Assembly: GCA_954871525.1 (NCBI GenBank)
Contig: OX940866.1
Coordinates: forward strand, 36,468,521-36,532,520
Direction of reading: 5' to 3'
Source of the DNA: Parietaria judaica
Lineage: Eukaryota > Streptophyta > Magnoliopsida > Rosales > Urticaceae
Length of the DNA stretch: 64,000 bases
Part shown: piece after piece, positions 1 through 10,639 of the stretch
Layout: the number at the start of each line of letters is the position of its first letter
Numbering within the stretch: the first letter of the stretch is position 1
Made by a program: the position numbers and the translations under genes
Notes under the pieces: model-generated
The model's input: the letters and a program-made list of their open reading frames with translations, nothing else
Databases searched by the model: none
Told to the model about the DNA's origin: nothing

Positions 1-779
1 GATCGGCGCTTTTTTTTTTCCGTTTGTTTCCCGAGAAAATGAGGTAGGTTTTACAAGGATTTCGAAACTGCTCGATTTCGTTCCGAGTACGAGAATCTCT
101 CAACGCGCTTGTGCGATGAACTCGTGTCCTCCATTTTTGAGTTCTTTAAGCGATATCGGAGCTCGCTCTGTCGTAGTGGAGAATCGATGTGATTTCTTTA
201 ATCAGTGATTATCGATGGAGATGCTCTTTGCCTCGAGCAAAGCTTGATTATTTTGTGTGTTTCTAGTGAGTGTGTGTGCATAGCTGTTTGATTCACCATT
301 TTCGTGATGGGACTCCGAGATTCTGATGCTCGCCATTAGAGAGTGTTGTGTTCCATCGAATTGCTTTGGAATATGCTCTTTTCCCTCTTCTTTAATATTT
401 TATTATTGTCAGTGTTGTTTCCTCACGGAATTGGGCGTATCGATTACCCGTGTTTAAGGGTGTCAGTGGGCGCATGACGTCGCCTCTCGCAATCAGTTAT
501 TGCAGAATAAGGAATAAGTGCATCAGCAAGAGGAATTTGCCACTTGTTTTTTAACTTATTTGTGCCAGAGTGCGAAGATGTAGAAGACGGCTTGGAAGTG
601 TTATAAGAATCGATATGTCGGAAGAGGTTTCCCGTTAGGGAATAGATTTGAGCGGTTTTAGGGAGTATGAGACGATTTTATATGCCTGCTGGTTGAATAT
701 ATATTCTTTTGTACAACTTTTTCCTGTTCTTATGATTGATTAAAGGGACATTTCGGTCCTCTTTGGTGCGTTGTTGTAG
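1..779 (+). other. Probable intron or 5' region of the WRKY gene
   Basis: No coding stretch resembling the N-terminal part of WRKY20 proteins was found here. The segment is T-rich, has many stops in all frames, and ends in a good 3' splice site (TTGTTGTAG at 771-779) directly before WRKY coding sequence. I read it as intron, with the first coding exon lying left of the window. That is inference: a very short exon or a non-coding 5' exon could be inside. Confidence 0.5.
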
Positions 780-2480
780 GCAGAACCTTCCCCAACAACT
801 GGTACCTTTTTCATGGCGCACATGATGACACAGGGCTCTCTCAGCTCTGCCTCGCATTCGAATATCAGTTCATCTGGTGCAAGAAATTCGAGTTCGTTCG
901 AGTTCAAACCGCATCCTACGTCCAATATGGTAATTCCCTTACAATATATAATCATTATACCAGTTCATCCGGTTGATTTGTTACCTGACGTTTTTCATTT
1001 GTTGAAGGCTATCACAGATCCGAGTTATCCGCAGTCTCAACCATTTCCATCGGTCCCACTAGTCAAAAGTGAATCAGCAGCCAACTCAAATGAGTTGACT
1101 TTATCTGCACCGACGAGTATGGCTGGTTCGGGAACTAGTCAGCCTGCTGATGGCGACTCCGACGAACTAACCCAGAGGACCCATCCCTATTACGGGATCC
1201 AGTCAGCGCAGTTTGACCCTAAAGTCAACGGAACTTCAGTCGTATCTTCTGACGACGGGTATAACTGGAGAAAGTACGGGCAGAAGCACGTCAAAGGAAG
1301 CGAATTTCCGCGTAGCTACTACAAATGTACGCATCCAAATTGCGAAGTGAAGAAGCTGTTCGAGCGTTCTCATGACGGTCAGATCACGGAAATAATCTAC
1401 AAAGGCTCTCATGATCACCCGAAGCCTCAACCTAGCCGGAGATATAACTCGGGAAGCATCGTGTCCATCCAAGAAGAACGATCCGACAAGTTCTCTTCCA
1501 TAGCTCGACATGATGGTGAACAAAAATCTTCACTTCGTTTTGTAATTCTTCGAACTTGATTCGCGACTTCGTATATTTTTCTTCTGTGTTCTCTTATCCA
1601 GACAAGTCTCCTGGCATGTACGGACTGACGTCTATGAACGATCCAAACAGCACTCCGGACCAATCTCCCATTGCTACGAACGATGATAATGTAGAAACTA
1701 TGGGAAATAGGATGAACGAAGATATAGACGATGATGATTCTTTCTCTAAACGGAGGTACGGAAATCTTACAGAGCTATTTGTTTCCCTAATGAACAAGCT
1801 AATAAAGTATTTTCTCGACAGGAAAATGGAAATGGGAGGCATGGATGTGACTCCGGTGGTTAAACCTATCAGAGAGCCTCGTGTTGTCGTTCAAACACTC
1901 AGTGAGGTTGATATTTTGGACGATGGTTACCGTTGGAGGAAATATGGCCAGAAAGTTGTGAGAGGAAACCCTAACCCAAGGTATGCTTTTTTGTTTGGTA
2001 TTATTTCGTATAATCACGACAACCCTGCTTCTCTAGTTCTTCTTTTAAACTCATATAGGCATCTTTCGTAACTGTAGGAGTTATTACAAGTGCACAAACA
2101 CCGGGTGCCCCGTTCGGAAACACGTGGAGAGAGCATCCCATGACCCGAAAGCTGTCATAACGACATATGAGGGAAAGCACAATCACGATGTCCCAACCGC
2201 AAGGAACAACAGCCACGAAATGGCGGGTCCCACGGGCCCCGCGAGAATGAGACCAGAGGAAACCGACACCATAAGTCTCGATCTCGGGGTCGGAATCACC
2301 TCTGCCGAGAATCGAGCCACCGAGCGCCTCCATGAACTCCCAGATGGTCAAAATCGTAACCCCGGGTTTCCGGCATACTATGGCATCCTAAATAATGGTT
2401 TGAACCCGTTTGGATCGAGAGAAAACCCGTCGTCATATCCATATCCGCAAAACATGGGTCGAATCCTAACCGGTCCTTAG
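780..2480 (+). CDS. WRKY20: Group I WRKY transcription factor, 5'-partial (WRKY20 type)
   Basis: Sequence-specific nuclear DNA-binding protein; the family binds W-box (TTGAC) promoter elements. Exons by GT-AG and frame: 780-929, 1008-1515, 1602-1755, 1822-1980, 2078-2480, giving 457 residues with no start codon of its own. Two WRKY domains are visible: an N-terminal one with WRKYGQK near 1264-1290 and its zinc ligands in exon 2, and a C-terminal one with WRKYGQK near 1936-1956, split by the family's conserved intron inside the Arg codon after NPNP. Both have C-C-H-H zinc ligands (HNHD closes the second). [20 protein letters not shown] before domain 2, the [13 protein letters not shown] segment and the tail [11 protein letters not shown] match WRKY20 proteins as I remember them. 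An EPSPTT segment just after 780 also matches, so coding begins before the ATG at 813. Subgroup is well supported; exact orthology is inferred. Confidence 0.9.
930..1007 (+). other. 78-nt WRKY intron that stays open in frame
   Basis: The GT at 930 and AG at 1006-1007 bound 78 nt, a multiple of three, with no in-frame stop, so reading continues from exon 1 into exon 2 even if the intron is kept. The 26 residues it would add are hydrophobic ([15 protein letters not shown]...) and unlike the flanking Ser-rich sequence, which supports it being an intron normally removed. Confidence 0.7.
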
Positions 2481-5400
2481 GCTCTGCGGAGAAAACGTTT
2501 CGCCCCAATAAAGAGAATGTTGTTTGTAATTTGTAGGATAATTTTATAAACCCCTGAAGTTTGACACTGTTATCATTTCGGCCCCGGGTCTTTGAAAAAT
2601 GGTATTTACATCCCTGTAACTTAGAAATTGTGCTGAAGAGCCCCACTTTGTATGTTTTGGTGGCGGAAATGACTCGATACAAATGAAGGTAAAATAGGAG
2701 AGACCATTTTATACATTTCATCTCTTTGAATTCTTCACATCAGGAAGAAATTCATTCACTTCAATGTCATAATATATAGCCCGGTTTCACGAATGTTGCA
2801 GGAAGAACTCGTTTTCCGTTCGTTCTTTTCGTCTGAAACGGATAAATCGTTTCTAACTTTGTTTGTCAAGGTTCTTCTGTGGAGCTTGTACAGGTCAGTG
2901 TTACAGTTTCTTGCTTTTTAAGTTGAATATTCCGGCGAGCGACGACGCCGAAAATTCTGACACGTCCTATTTCTTGGATCAGAAACGGAGTGTGTGACTC
3001 CGGCATTCGAGACTCGTATGGTTGATCCTGAGGCCGAAGAATTTCCTGAATTACTAGCTATGGTTCTGTATAGTTTGTTTTTATACTAAAGTTTCTGACT
3101 TCTTGTGTTTTAGTTAATTACGGACTAAGTATGTGCTTATCTTCGTTATGTTCTAGGTACTTTTTTTCTTATGGTGTAGGAGAATTTCTATATATATATA
3201 TAACAAATAGATAGATATAGTGAGAGAGACGACATTACAGGTGGTGATTATACCAGATTTGACCTCACATGCAAAATAGAGGGGTGTTTTAGCTCATCTT
3301 TGAAGCTGGGGGGGTGGGTGTGTCACTTTTCGAAAGACCGGTACAATTATTATAAATAGTGTTAACTTATGGGGAGTTCATGCAATTATTATTATTATTG
3401 TTCTTTTTATGTATTTATTTGTCTTGAAAGCCATGGATGGGATCTCCAAGTGTAATTCATGTGAGTTGTGTGTATAATATATTATAGAACTTCATGTTTG
3501 TACAAACAATGAATTATGACTTAATTCATGGATTTCTTTTGATTTTATTCATGTTTGATTGGAATTCTTTTTCTTGCACTTCTACGAATTTTTAGTCGTC
3601 TGCGATTTTGTTGTGCTGTTGTGGCTAGGGTTGAAACTTTCGGCCGGAGTGCATTTTTATTCCAGTTCCGCCCTGGTTATGGTCTGAAAATTGGCCTATT
3701 TTTGGAAAAATCAAGAGTGGGACAGGGATCGAGCTGCGGCTTTTACTACTCGGTCAGTCTAGCATTAGTTTTTTTTTTTTTTTTTTTTTGTAATTAAGTT
3801 ATTTTATTTTTAATATTATAAGAAAAGGCTAGACGGGCCTGGTTTTGGGCCGATCCAGGCTTGCCCCGACCCACTTGTAACTCAGTTCAAAAGAACCAGA
3901 CTTTTTTCCAAACCAAAACTCTATCGAATTTGGATGGCCTGAGAAAACCGGAACCGACCCACTTTGTAGCTCAGTTTAAAAAACAGACTTTTTCCAAACC
4001 AAAAACCCTATAAGGGATCGATTTTAGATGGCCCGAAAAAATCCGAACCGAGGCATTCAAGGTCAAAAGCCCTCTTGCTTTTTTGTATCCATTGGGCAAG
4101 CAGAGCTAGAACAAAAGTGAATTGAAGAAGTTGGAAATAATGTTGGAAAAAAGGATCTGATTGATTGTGTTTGAATAGTACAAGATATGTAATGTAAGCT
4201 TCTTGAAGATTGTTATTTGTGTTTTTTGAATTGGACAATTCTATTGTATTGGTATCCAATATGACTTTAATTGCTTCTGTAGACAAACGACAACAACTAT
4301 TTATTGCCTTTCTTCTTTGGAGATTGTTCATCATTTAGCCACGTTTTGGCACACACATCCATCAAACCCTAATCCTTTACCTTTCACTCTTCCTCACATT
4401 ATCATTCCACTCATATTATATATTTCTACGATCCCGACTCTAACTAACATACTTAAATTATGATTCGATAATTAACTACCTTGATAATATATTTACATTT
4501 TATTGCATTAATGATGAGAGTAGAAAACGACTGAAATAGTCACGACGTTGCGCGTGACAATGTCAATTTTATATGTATAGCTCCGGTGAGAAAGAGGGCC
4601 GTTCGCTCCGCCTTAAGTCAGTTTTCACCTCAACAGTTAGATATATTAGCAACATATATTTCTAACATATGATTATTAGTTTATTTAAACTTTTTTTACC
4701 GCGCATAATTTTGTTTCTAGTCGTTATAAAATGTACTCTTGCATGCATGAATTGAGCTAGTTAACGTCTTCAACATTGCCCTTTTATTATGTGCCGAGAA
4801 AAACATTTAATGTGGAATATAATGCTAAAGAGATAGATAACATAGAAATAGTCAATCTAATATTATAAACTATAAAGTATTATAAGGCGTGGGACACATA
4901 ACTTTTTTTTGGGCACTTTGTTTTTCAATTTGGAAGGAGGGAACAGGAACGGGTTTGAAAGTTTTCACCCCGAATTTAGGCCCGTCCCGGTCCAATTTGT
5001 AAAAAGGCATGCAACCCGGCCCTGTCCGGTCTTGGTTTATAAATCGGGAGCCAAGCCTTAAAAAAAGAAAAAAAGAAAACGGGATCCCATTTGATTAATC
5101 GGGAGCCTGGGTCTAGCATTTAAAAAAAAAAAACCGGAACCATTTAATTAATTAGGAGCCGGACCAAGGCTTTTCACGCCAATTTTAGTACATAATTATA
5201 GCTTTTTAGGGTTTCGCTTTAGGCTTATATCATATATTACTAGGCTTGACCTATCGTTTTACTCAATGAAAAAAAAAATCCAAGAACCGAACCGAAAAAG
5301 ATAAAAAAAAAAAAAAAACGCGTTCTTGGTTTCAATTTGGTCACCAAAAAAGTAGTTTTTATATTTTGTCACTCTAAGAACTTAGTTGGAGACTTTTAAT

Positions 5401-5629
5401 AGCTTGGTCAATAAATAGTATTTTGATTAATTGGTATCCATGAATTTGGACAGGGACATACCCCACATCACCATTGTATAAAGTTGCCTGAGTTTTCAAA
5501 GACAAAACTATCCATTTATCACCAATTACAAAAACATGTGAGTACATAACTATAGACAAGGGACACAACTCAAGTGAGCACAACTCAACAATCATTGGTT
5601 GGATCTCAGAGAAGAAGAAGAAGAAGAAG
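2481..5629. other. Intergenic: WRKY 3' flank, decayed repeats
   Basis: The start probably includes the WRKY 3'UTR. 3800-5350 is rich in decayed GAACCGGACC / GGGCCGATCC-like motifs and A or T homopolymers, typical of old low-complexity plant repeats. The 108-codon minus ORF at 4008-4334 has no recognisable domain. I see no convincing gene. Confidence 0.6.
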
Positions 5630-6839
5630 ATGACTGGAATGTGGGTCTACTTGAAGGAGAATGTCAAGTGTGGAACAAGGCTTTCCGATGTGCTTTGTAT
5701 GCCTGACAGATGCAGTAGCAGAAGGGAAGAAGACAGCTTCTCCCATCGCCGGATTGTTCAGCCGATCGCCACCCCAATTCGGGAGCTCATTTTCCGCCAG
5801 AACTACAGCCAAACCCGCCTTTTCGGTTAGTTCGCTAGTCCTCCTTTATCGTTCTCTCAAAGAATTGCGCTGGACGGGCGAAAGCGGATCCAAAATCCTT
5901 TTTCGTTTTTCAAAACCTGGTCCAATTTCCGGATTTGGCGAAATGAAAAGAAAAAAAACACGGTTGGTAAATTATAGAACTCGGAACTTGGAAGAGTCGG
6001 GTTTTGAATTGTAAAAAATGGAAAAGAAGGTGAAAAAACCCGGTTTTCATTAAAGATTAGTAATGTTAATAAAAATACAAAAATAAAAAATAAAACCTTA
6101 AAAACCGCGTGATGTTAACGTAATGTCCTGATTCCGGAGTTCTACAATCCTAAACCTGACCCGGATTTCAAAACGGTGATTTAAAATGGATCTTTTCCGG
6201 TTCTCTTTGAAACTTGGTTTTCGGGTTTTAATTTCGGAGCTTTTTCTCATCTCAGAGCTTGAAATCGGAAACCCGTCGAGGAAAATCGTCGAGATTATCT
6301 TCCGAAAGGCGTCAATGGACCCTACTAAACCGGAGAGCAGGATAACGAGCGTTCTAAAGGTGAAGAACTCAATCCAAAGTGTCGAGAGGTTCGAGAAGTA
6401 CAGAGAGAAGGTAAAGACGAGAGCCTTCGACAGGTTTACGAGGCACCCGAGAAGCATTGTCGACGGGAACGAGCTGCTCCGCTTCTACGGCACGACGACG
6501 GCCTGTCGAAGCGACAAACCGAAACGGATATCGCAGCTATGCAACAATTCCCATTGCAGGGTCTGCGTGATTCTGCGGTCCAATTTCGGGGCCGATTTCC
6601 GGTGGGAGAGAGGGATTCAGCTGAGCTCGTGCAGCGAGGACCTGAGCGAGCTCACGACTCCCGTGGCGGAGGCAAAGAACACTGAGAGGGCCGTGATCGT
6701 CTGCAGAACTATCGCAGGATGCTCGGGGAGTGCTGAGAATGGCGAATGTGATGAAAAGCAATGCTGCAATATAGGGAGTAACGTGATGGTGTGTAATCCC
6801 AGAGCAGTTCTTCCATGTTTTGTCATAGTTTTTCACTGA
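5630..6839 (+). CDS. Plant C2H2/PARP-like family protein, short form without the finger
   Basis: Function unknown; relatives are plant proteins annotated as C2H2-like zinc finger proteins with a C-terminal PARP-like fold. Model: exon 1 5630-5825 (donor CG|GTTAGT), exon 2 6256-6839 (acceptor TCTCAG), 259 residues, codon phase preserved. The N-terminus WVYLKENVKC...SDV matches the family's W-LK-C-SDV start. Exon 2 carries the family core: SRKIVEIIF (about residues 71-79), VLKVKNSIQSVERFEKYRE, an HPRSIVDGNELLRFYGTT motif, a CNNSHCRVC cysteine cluster, AVIVCRTIAG, and the closing NPRAVLPCFVI. No C-x2-C...H-x3-H finger is encoded in exon 1 or in any frame of the 430-nt gap, although it normally lies just before the SRKIVEII motif. 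About 100 or more residues are therefore missing compared with the usual 350-430. It could be a natural short paralogue or a gene that lost its middle exon; exon 1 after SDV is less secure. Confidence 0.68.
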
Positions 6840-7492
6840 TTTATGAGTAAACATGTTTCTGTGTATATCATTTTCATATCGATTCTAGCTTAAGGTAATC
6901 TCTTCAAGCATCTTCGGTCCGAAAAGGTAATCTCTTCAAGCATCTTCGGTCCGAAAACCAGGACCGGACCGATACAAGGTAACAAATTGTATGATAAAAA
7001 AGCCTGGTTTTCGAATCGAACACGGCTCTGGTCTGGTCCCAGCTCGCTGTCAGATTAAACACATTTTTTTTGTTTTTTGTTTTTGTGCAAACATATTCGT
7101 GCACCGGGCTCGGTTTATGTACTGAGAACCGAGACTGAATTGAGGCGCGGGAAATCCAAGATTTGAAGATATTTTTTATTTTATTCTAAAAAATTTGACC
7201 GACCCGGTTTTCGATCCAGCCTCAGCTCGGTTCGGACCGGTAAAATGTATTTAGTGAAGTACAAGTTTAAGAGAAAATTGAGTACTAACTAACTAGTAAG
7301 GTGTAAATCCATTGTATGAAATCCTGTGACTAACTTTCTAAAACGAAAATTCTCATCTTACAATCCCGTTTAAACGACTACTTTCTACACTAGATTACAG
7401 AACAAGTAATTTAAGAAAGTCTTGATCAGACATTAGAACCTTTTAAGAACATTAAGAAAGCAAGTATGAAAAACAGAATTAGCGTGTGCTCT
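6840..7492. other. Short intergenic spacer between convergent genes
   Basis: It separates two genes that converge, so it should hold both 3'UTRs. It contains CGGACCGG-type low-complexity sequence and a two-unit tandem repeat. No gene seen. Confidence 0.6.
6894..6957. repeat. 32-bp perfect tandem duplication
   Basis: Two adjacent identical 32-bp units, each starting GGTAATCTCTTCAAGC and ending GGTCCGAAAA, just after the stop of the C2H2/PARP-like gene, probably in its 3'UTR. Confidence 0.85.
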
Positions 7493-9124
7493 TCACCTCC
7501 AAGCGCAAGACGCCACGAGCGGTTTGTCGTTCCACCCGAGAAACAACGCCTCGTCTCTCTCCTCGAGCGTGAATTTCTCGCTGTAATTCCGCAGCAGCCC
7601 TTTGATCGTCGCGTTGACCAGAGGGCTCAGCGGGTAAGGGCGGAAACCGGCCATCGTGAACCGCGACCGCCACTTCCCGAGCGGCTCGTGTCGCTCCACC
7701 CGCTCGAGATCCTCGCACGCTATCAGGTTAACTATGTCCCGAGCCAGGCAGTGCTGCTCCACGCTGATCCGCTCTCGATTCTCCCTGGGAAGTGTCACGT
7801 CGATCGACTCGAACACGGCCGAGTAGTAGTTCATAGTCTCGACGAACCGGGGGTAGAACGGTGCCGTGTTTGTGTTGGACTCCTGCTCGACGAGGGTCAC
7901 AACTTTCGGGGAGAGGCTCTTCGCGATCCGGATCAGTCGGTCACGGTGGTTTTGCGCAGTGACGCTCTCGTCCGGCATGTGGTGGAGCATCATCGCAAAG
8001 TTTACGGCGATAGCCTCGCCGGGTCGGATGCCGAGATCACAGACGTCGAGCTCGGTCCCGCCGATCTCCACACCGTTGAACTCGAACGGGACTTTGCACG
8101 CCTCGGCGACCCGGGAGAGACGCATCCCTACGACCCCGAGCCCACCACCTCTAGCATAGGCCGAAGTTGGATCATCAATGCCGGTGATTCGGACCTTTGG
8201 AGGCCCGCCGGGCCGAGTGGCGAGGGCGTGGATCAAGATCAGCCACTGAGTGCCCTGGACAATCTGAAAGTCAATTATGTGAATTACGGGTTCATCCTTG
8301 ACGGCATCGGCGATCGCGCCGTTCGCCGACATGTATCCGAATTTGAAGCAAGGGCAAATCTCGTAGAGGAGGTGCATGTAGGAAAGTAGTTCCGGACCAG
8401 CGGGTTCCTTGCAGCGCAATGAATTGTAAATCGAGCTTCCCGATAGGGCTAGCCGGGCGACGAGACCTTCCACCAGGTACGCTCCGATGCGTTGAAGCGG
8501 GTCGCCGGAAACCGAAACCATCTGACGGAGCTCCGAGATCAGCCATTCAGCTCTTAAGATATCATTTTCGTTGAAAGCTTTAGCACAAGCACAGAGAAGC
8601 CCTTTCAAATCGTTTCTCGAAACCAAATCCATGATTTCCGTCCAATTTTCTTGTTCCAACGAGGCCTCCTGTTCCGCAAATTGGTCAGGGACGTTGAGAT
8701 CTGCGTCGGCTCCGAGCATGGCGGACTCCAATTCTCGTATCTTGTGCCGCAAGTCATCGGCTTCGTCGGTGAGACACGAGTGGCTGAATGGCGAAGCACA
8801 GGCTTTATCCGGAGAACAGTAATTTGGGTCGTTTAAGTTCGATTGCGTCTCGGGCTGCGACGAGGGGCTTCCGTTGGGAGAGAAACTAACCGAGGAAGAC
8901 GAATTCTGAAGAGGGTAAGAACTGGTTCCCGACGATGATTCGAGCGTGCAATATTGCTCGAAAGCTTTGCTCGAAAGATGAACCTCATGGCTATCTTTAC
9001 CGGGGTTGATAAGTTTCTCCGGATTCCGGATTTGAGCACAACAGTATACTTCTCCTTGTTCCGCCGTGTTCTTGGAGAATCTGTGAGGATCGTTCGGAAC
9101 TCTGTAACTCTGTGATTCTTTCAT
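7493..9124 (-). CDS. GRAS transcriptional regulator, PAT1 clade (SCL13/SCL21/CIGR-like)
   Basis: Nuclear GRAS-family regulator; PAT1-clade members act in phytochrome and stress or chitin/gibberellin-responsive signalling. Uninterrupted CDS, 543 residues, within the clade's usual range. The first ~165 residues are Ser/Asn-rich and disordered, as is usual for the N-terminus. The GRAS domain follows in order: LHRI (starting NDLKGLLCACAKAF), VHIID as HIIDFQIVQGTQW with the preceding GYMSANGAIADAVKDE, RITGIDD, LHRII, PFYRE (PFYPRFVETMNYYSAVFESID region), and SAW ending LGWNDKPLVASCAWR. The YMSANGAIA and FQIVQGTQW segments point to PAT1 rather than DELLA, SCR or SHR. I chose the ATG at 9124: the frame stays open a little further upstream but has no ATG there, and a splice acceptor (GGGTTGCAG) ends at 9136. 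Which clade member it is remains open. Confidence 0.93.
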   Translation of the reverse strand: MKESQSYRVPNDPHRFSKNTAEQGEVYCCAQIRNPEKLINPGKDSHEVHLSSKAFEQYCTLESSSGTSSYPLQNSSSSVSFSPNGSPSSQPETQSNLNDPNYCSPDKACASPFSHSCLTDEADDLRHKIRELESAMLGADADLNVPDQFAEQEASLEQENWTEIMDLVSRNDLKGLLCACAKAFNENDILRAEWLISELRQMVSVSGDPLQRIGAYLVEGLVARLALSGSSIYNSLRCKEPAGPELLSYMHLLYEICPCFKFGYMSANGAIADAVKDEPVIHIIDFQIVQGTQWLILIHALATRPGGPPKVRITGIDDPTSAYARGGGLGVVGMRLSRVAEACKVPFEFNGVEIGGTELDVCDLGIRPGEAIAVNFAMMLHHMPDESVTAQNHRDRLIRIAKSLSPKVVTLVEQESNTNTAPFYPRFVETMNYYSAVFESIDVTLPRENRERISVEQHCLARDIVNLIACEDLERVERHEPLGKWRSRFTMAGFRPYPLSPLVNATIKGLLRNYSEKFTLEERDEALFLGWNDKPLVASCAWR

Positions 9125-9135
9125 GTTAAGATTCT

Positions 9136-10526
9136 CTGCAACCCGAATCAATTCAACAAAACGTCTTGTCAGTACAGCGAGTTTACTTGGAAAAAAGCCT
9201 GCATAGAAACAAGAGAATCAAGAGTTTTCATTAGAGAAGAGCATGAGGATGTCATAAATTAAACAAAAAGAACGGCAATGAATGTAAAGAAACAAAAAAC
9301 ATTTACTCAAAAAACCGATTTGTGAACGAAACCGATAAAAAAAATGTCGCGACAAAGGAGAGATAAAGTATGTGACCAAAAAAAAAATGATGGGCCGGTT
9401 TTAATTAACCCTAAAACGCCAATTAACAGGCCAGTCGGCCCGATTCCACCTCACCTACACCATGAAGCTAGAGAAAGGCCGGGCCAAGAAAAAACGGATT
9501 CAGATCACAAACTCCAACATCGGAAAACGAGCCTGATCATATTCGTATATTCAGCTCATTGTAAGAAATTATTTCACCAAAGATTGTCTTTAAGCTCTCA
9601 TGATTAGCTACATATATATATATACATACAAGACTTATGAAGATCAATGAACGAAGTCAAAGCTGCTTTTCAAAGTGATGTCATCACTGACGTCAGAATT
9701 TGACTTGCCAACAAAAAGTCTGAGTCTCTCAACTGCAAAATTATGAAGAAATTCCTCTCAACCGTACACGTATTACAGATATTTTAATCCAAGTAATGAA
9801 AACAAAAGGCTATTATTGGGCTTTTTTTGGAAATTTTCTGAGGAAAAAAGTCCATGAAGAACCTGCATATATAGATACAATACAATACAGGAACATATGC
9901 CTACCCATGAATGTAAACACATTCAAGCTCATGAATTTATTCCAGTTTGACAAGTCAACACCATCAATTAGTCACCGACCATAAATTACATAAACTAATT
10001 ACTAAAAATATATAAAAATAAATATTTCCATAAGTTCAGAAATGACAAGCATCCATATCATATTTTCAAATTGTGGGTGTGACAGTCGCGTAATTGTGCG
10101 GCATAATCTCAAATTTTCAATTGTGCAGAATAAATATCTAAATTCGTGAAATTTGCATTTAACGCTCATTTTTTTTCATGCTCTGATATTTCTCGTGTTA
10201 AATACTAATTGATAATGTAAATTTCACGAACTAAAGTATTTATTCAATGCAATTGAAAGCTTACAAATTTGAATAAAGCTTGGACAAGAAAATGAGTAGT
10301 AATTCTGAAGCCACCATGAAAGCTATAATCAAAATGAGCAAAACACTGCAAAAAGAAGCCTAAATCCTAATCTATAATCATGATGAACTTCGCATAGGCA
10401 ATAGTTCTTCAAAGTTGGGAACTTTAGTACTAAATACATCACAAACAAGTGGTTGGATCAATACCCAGTTCAAATCAGCATCGAAGATTGAATCTTTGTT
10501 GGAGTTTCTGTGATTGACGGACGTAC
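9136..10526 (-). other. Probable 5'UTR intron of the GRAS gene
   Basis: On the minus strand a strong donor (CTCAG|GTACGT, exon ending at 10527) faces a clean acceptor (GGGTTGCAG, last base 9136) 11 nt before the GRAS ATG. PAT1-clade genes commonly have an intron in the 5' leader, so a ~1.39 kb intron with a short leader exon around 10528-10630 is likely. The short ORF crossing the donor would then be leader sequence, not protein. Confidence 0.6.
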
Positions 10527-10639
10527 CTGAGATTGAAGATGAATGAGAAGGGTGTTGTTGAGCTTCGGTGTCGAGAGAATGGCGATCCAAAAGGCTTCGT
10601 TGAAAATGAGAAAACACTTGGTTTGGTTTGGTTTGGTCC

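Noticed and set aside
4008..4334. 108-codon minus ORF
   Set aside because: No recognised domain, no splice or promoter context, and composition like the surrounding repeat-rich DNA.
7466..8389. 307-codon plus-strand ORF
   Set aside because: It lies fully antisense to the GRAS domain and has no recognisable domain; it is open because the GC-rich GRAS codons leave few stops on the other strand.
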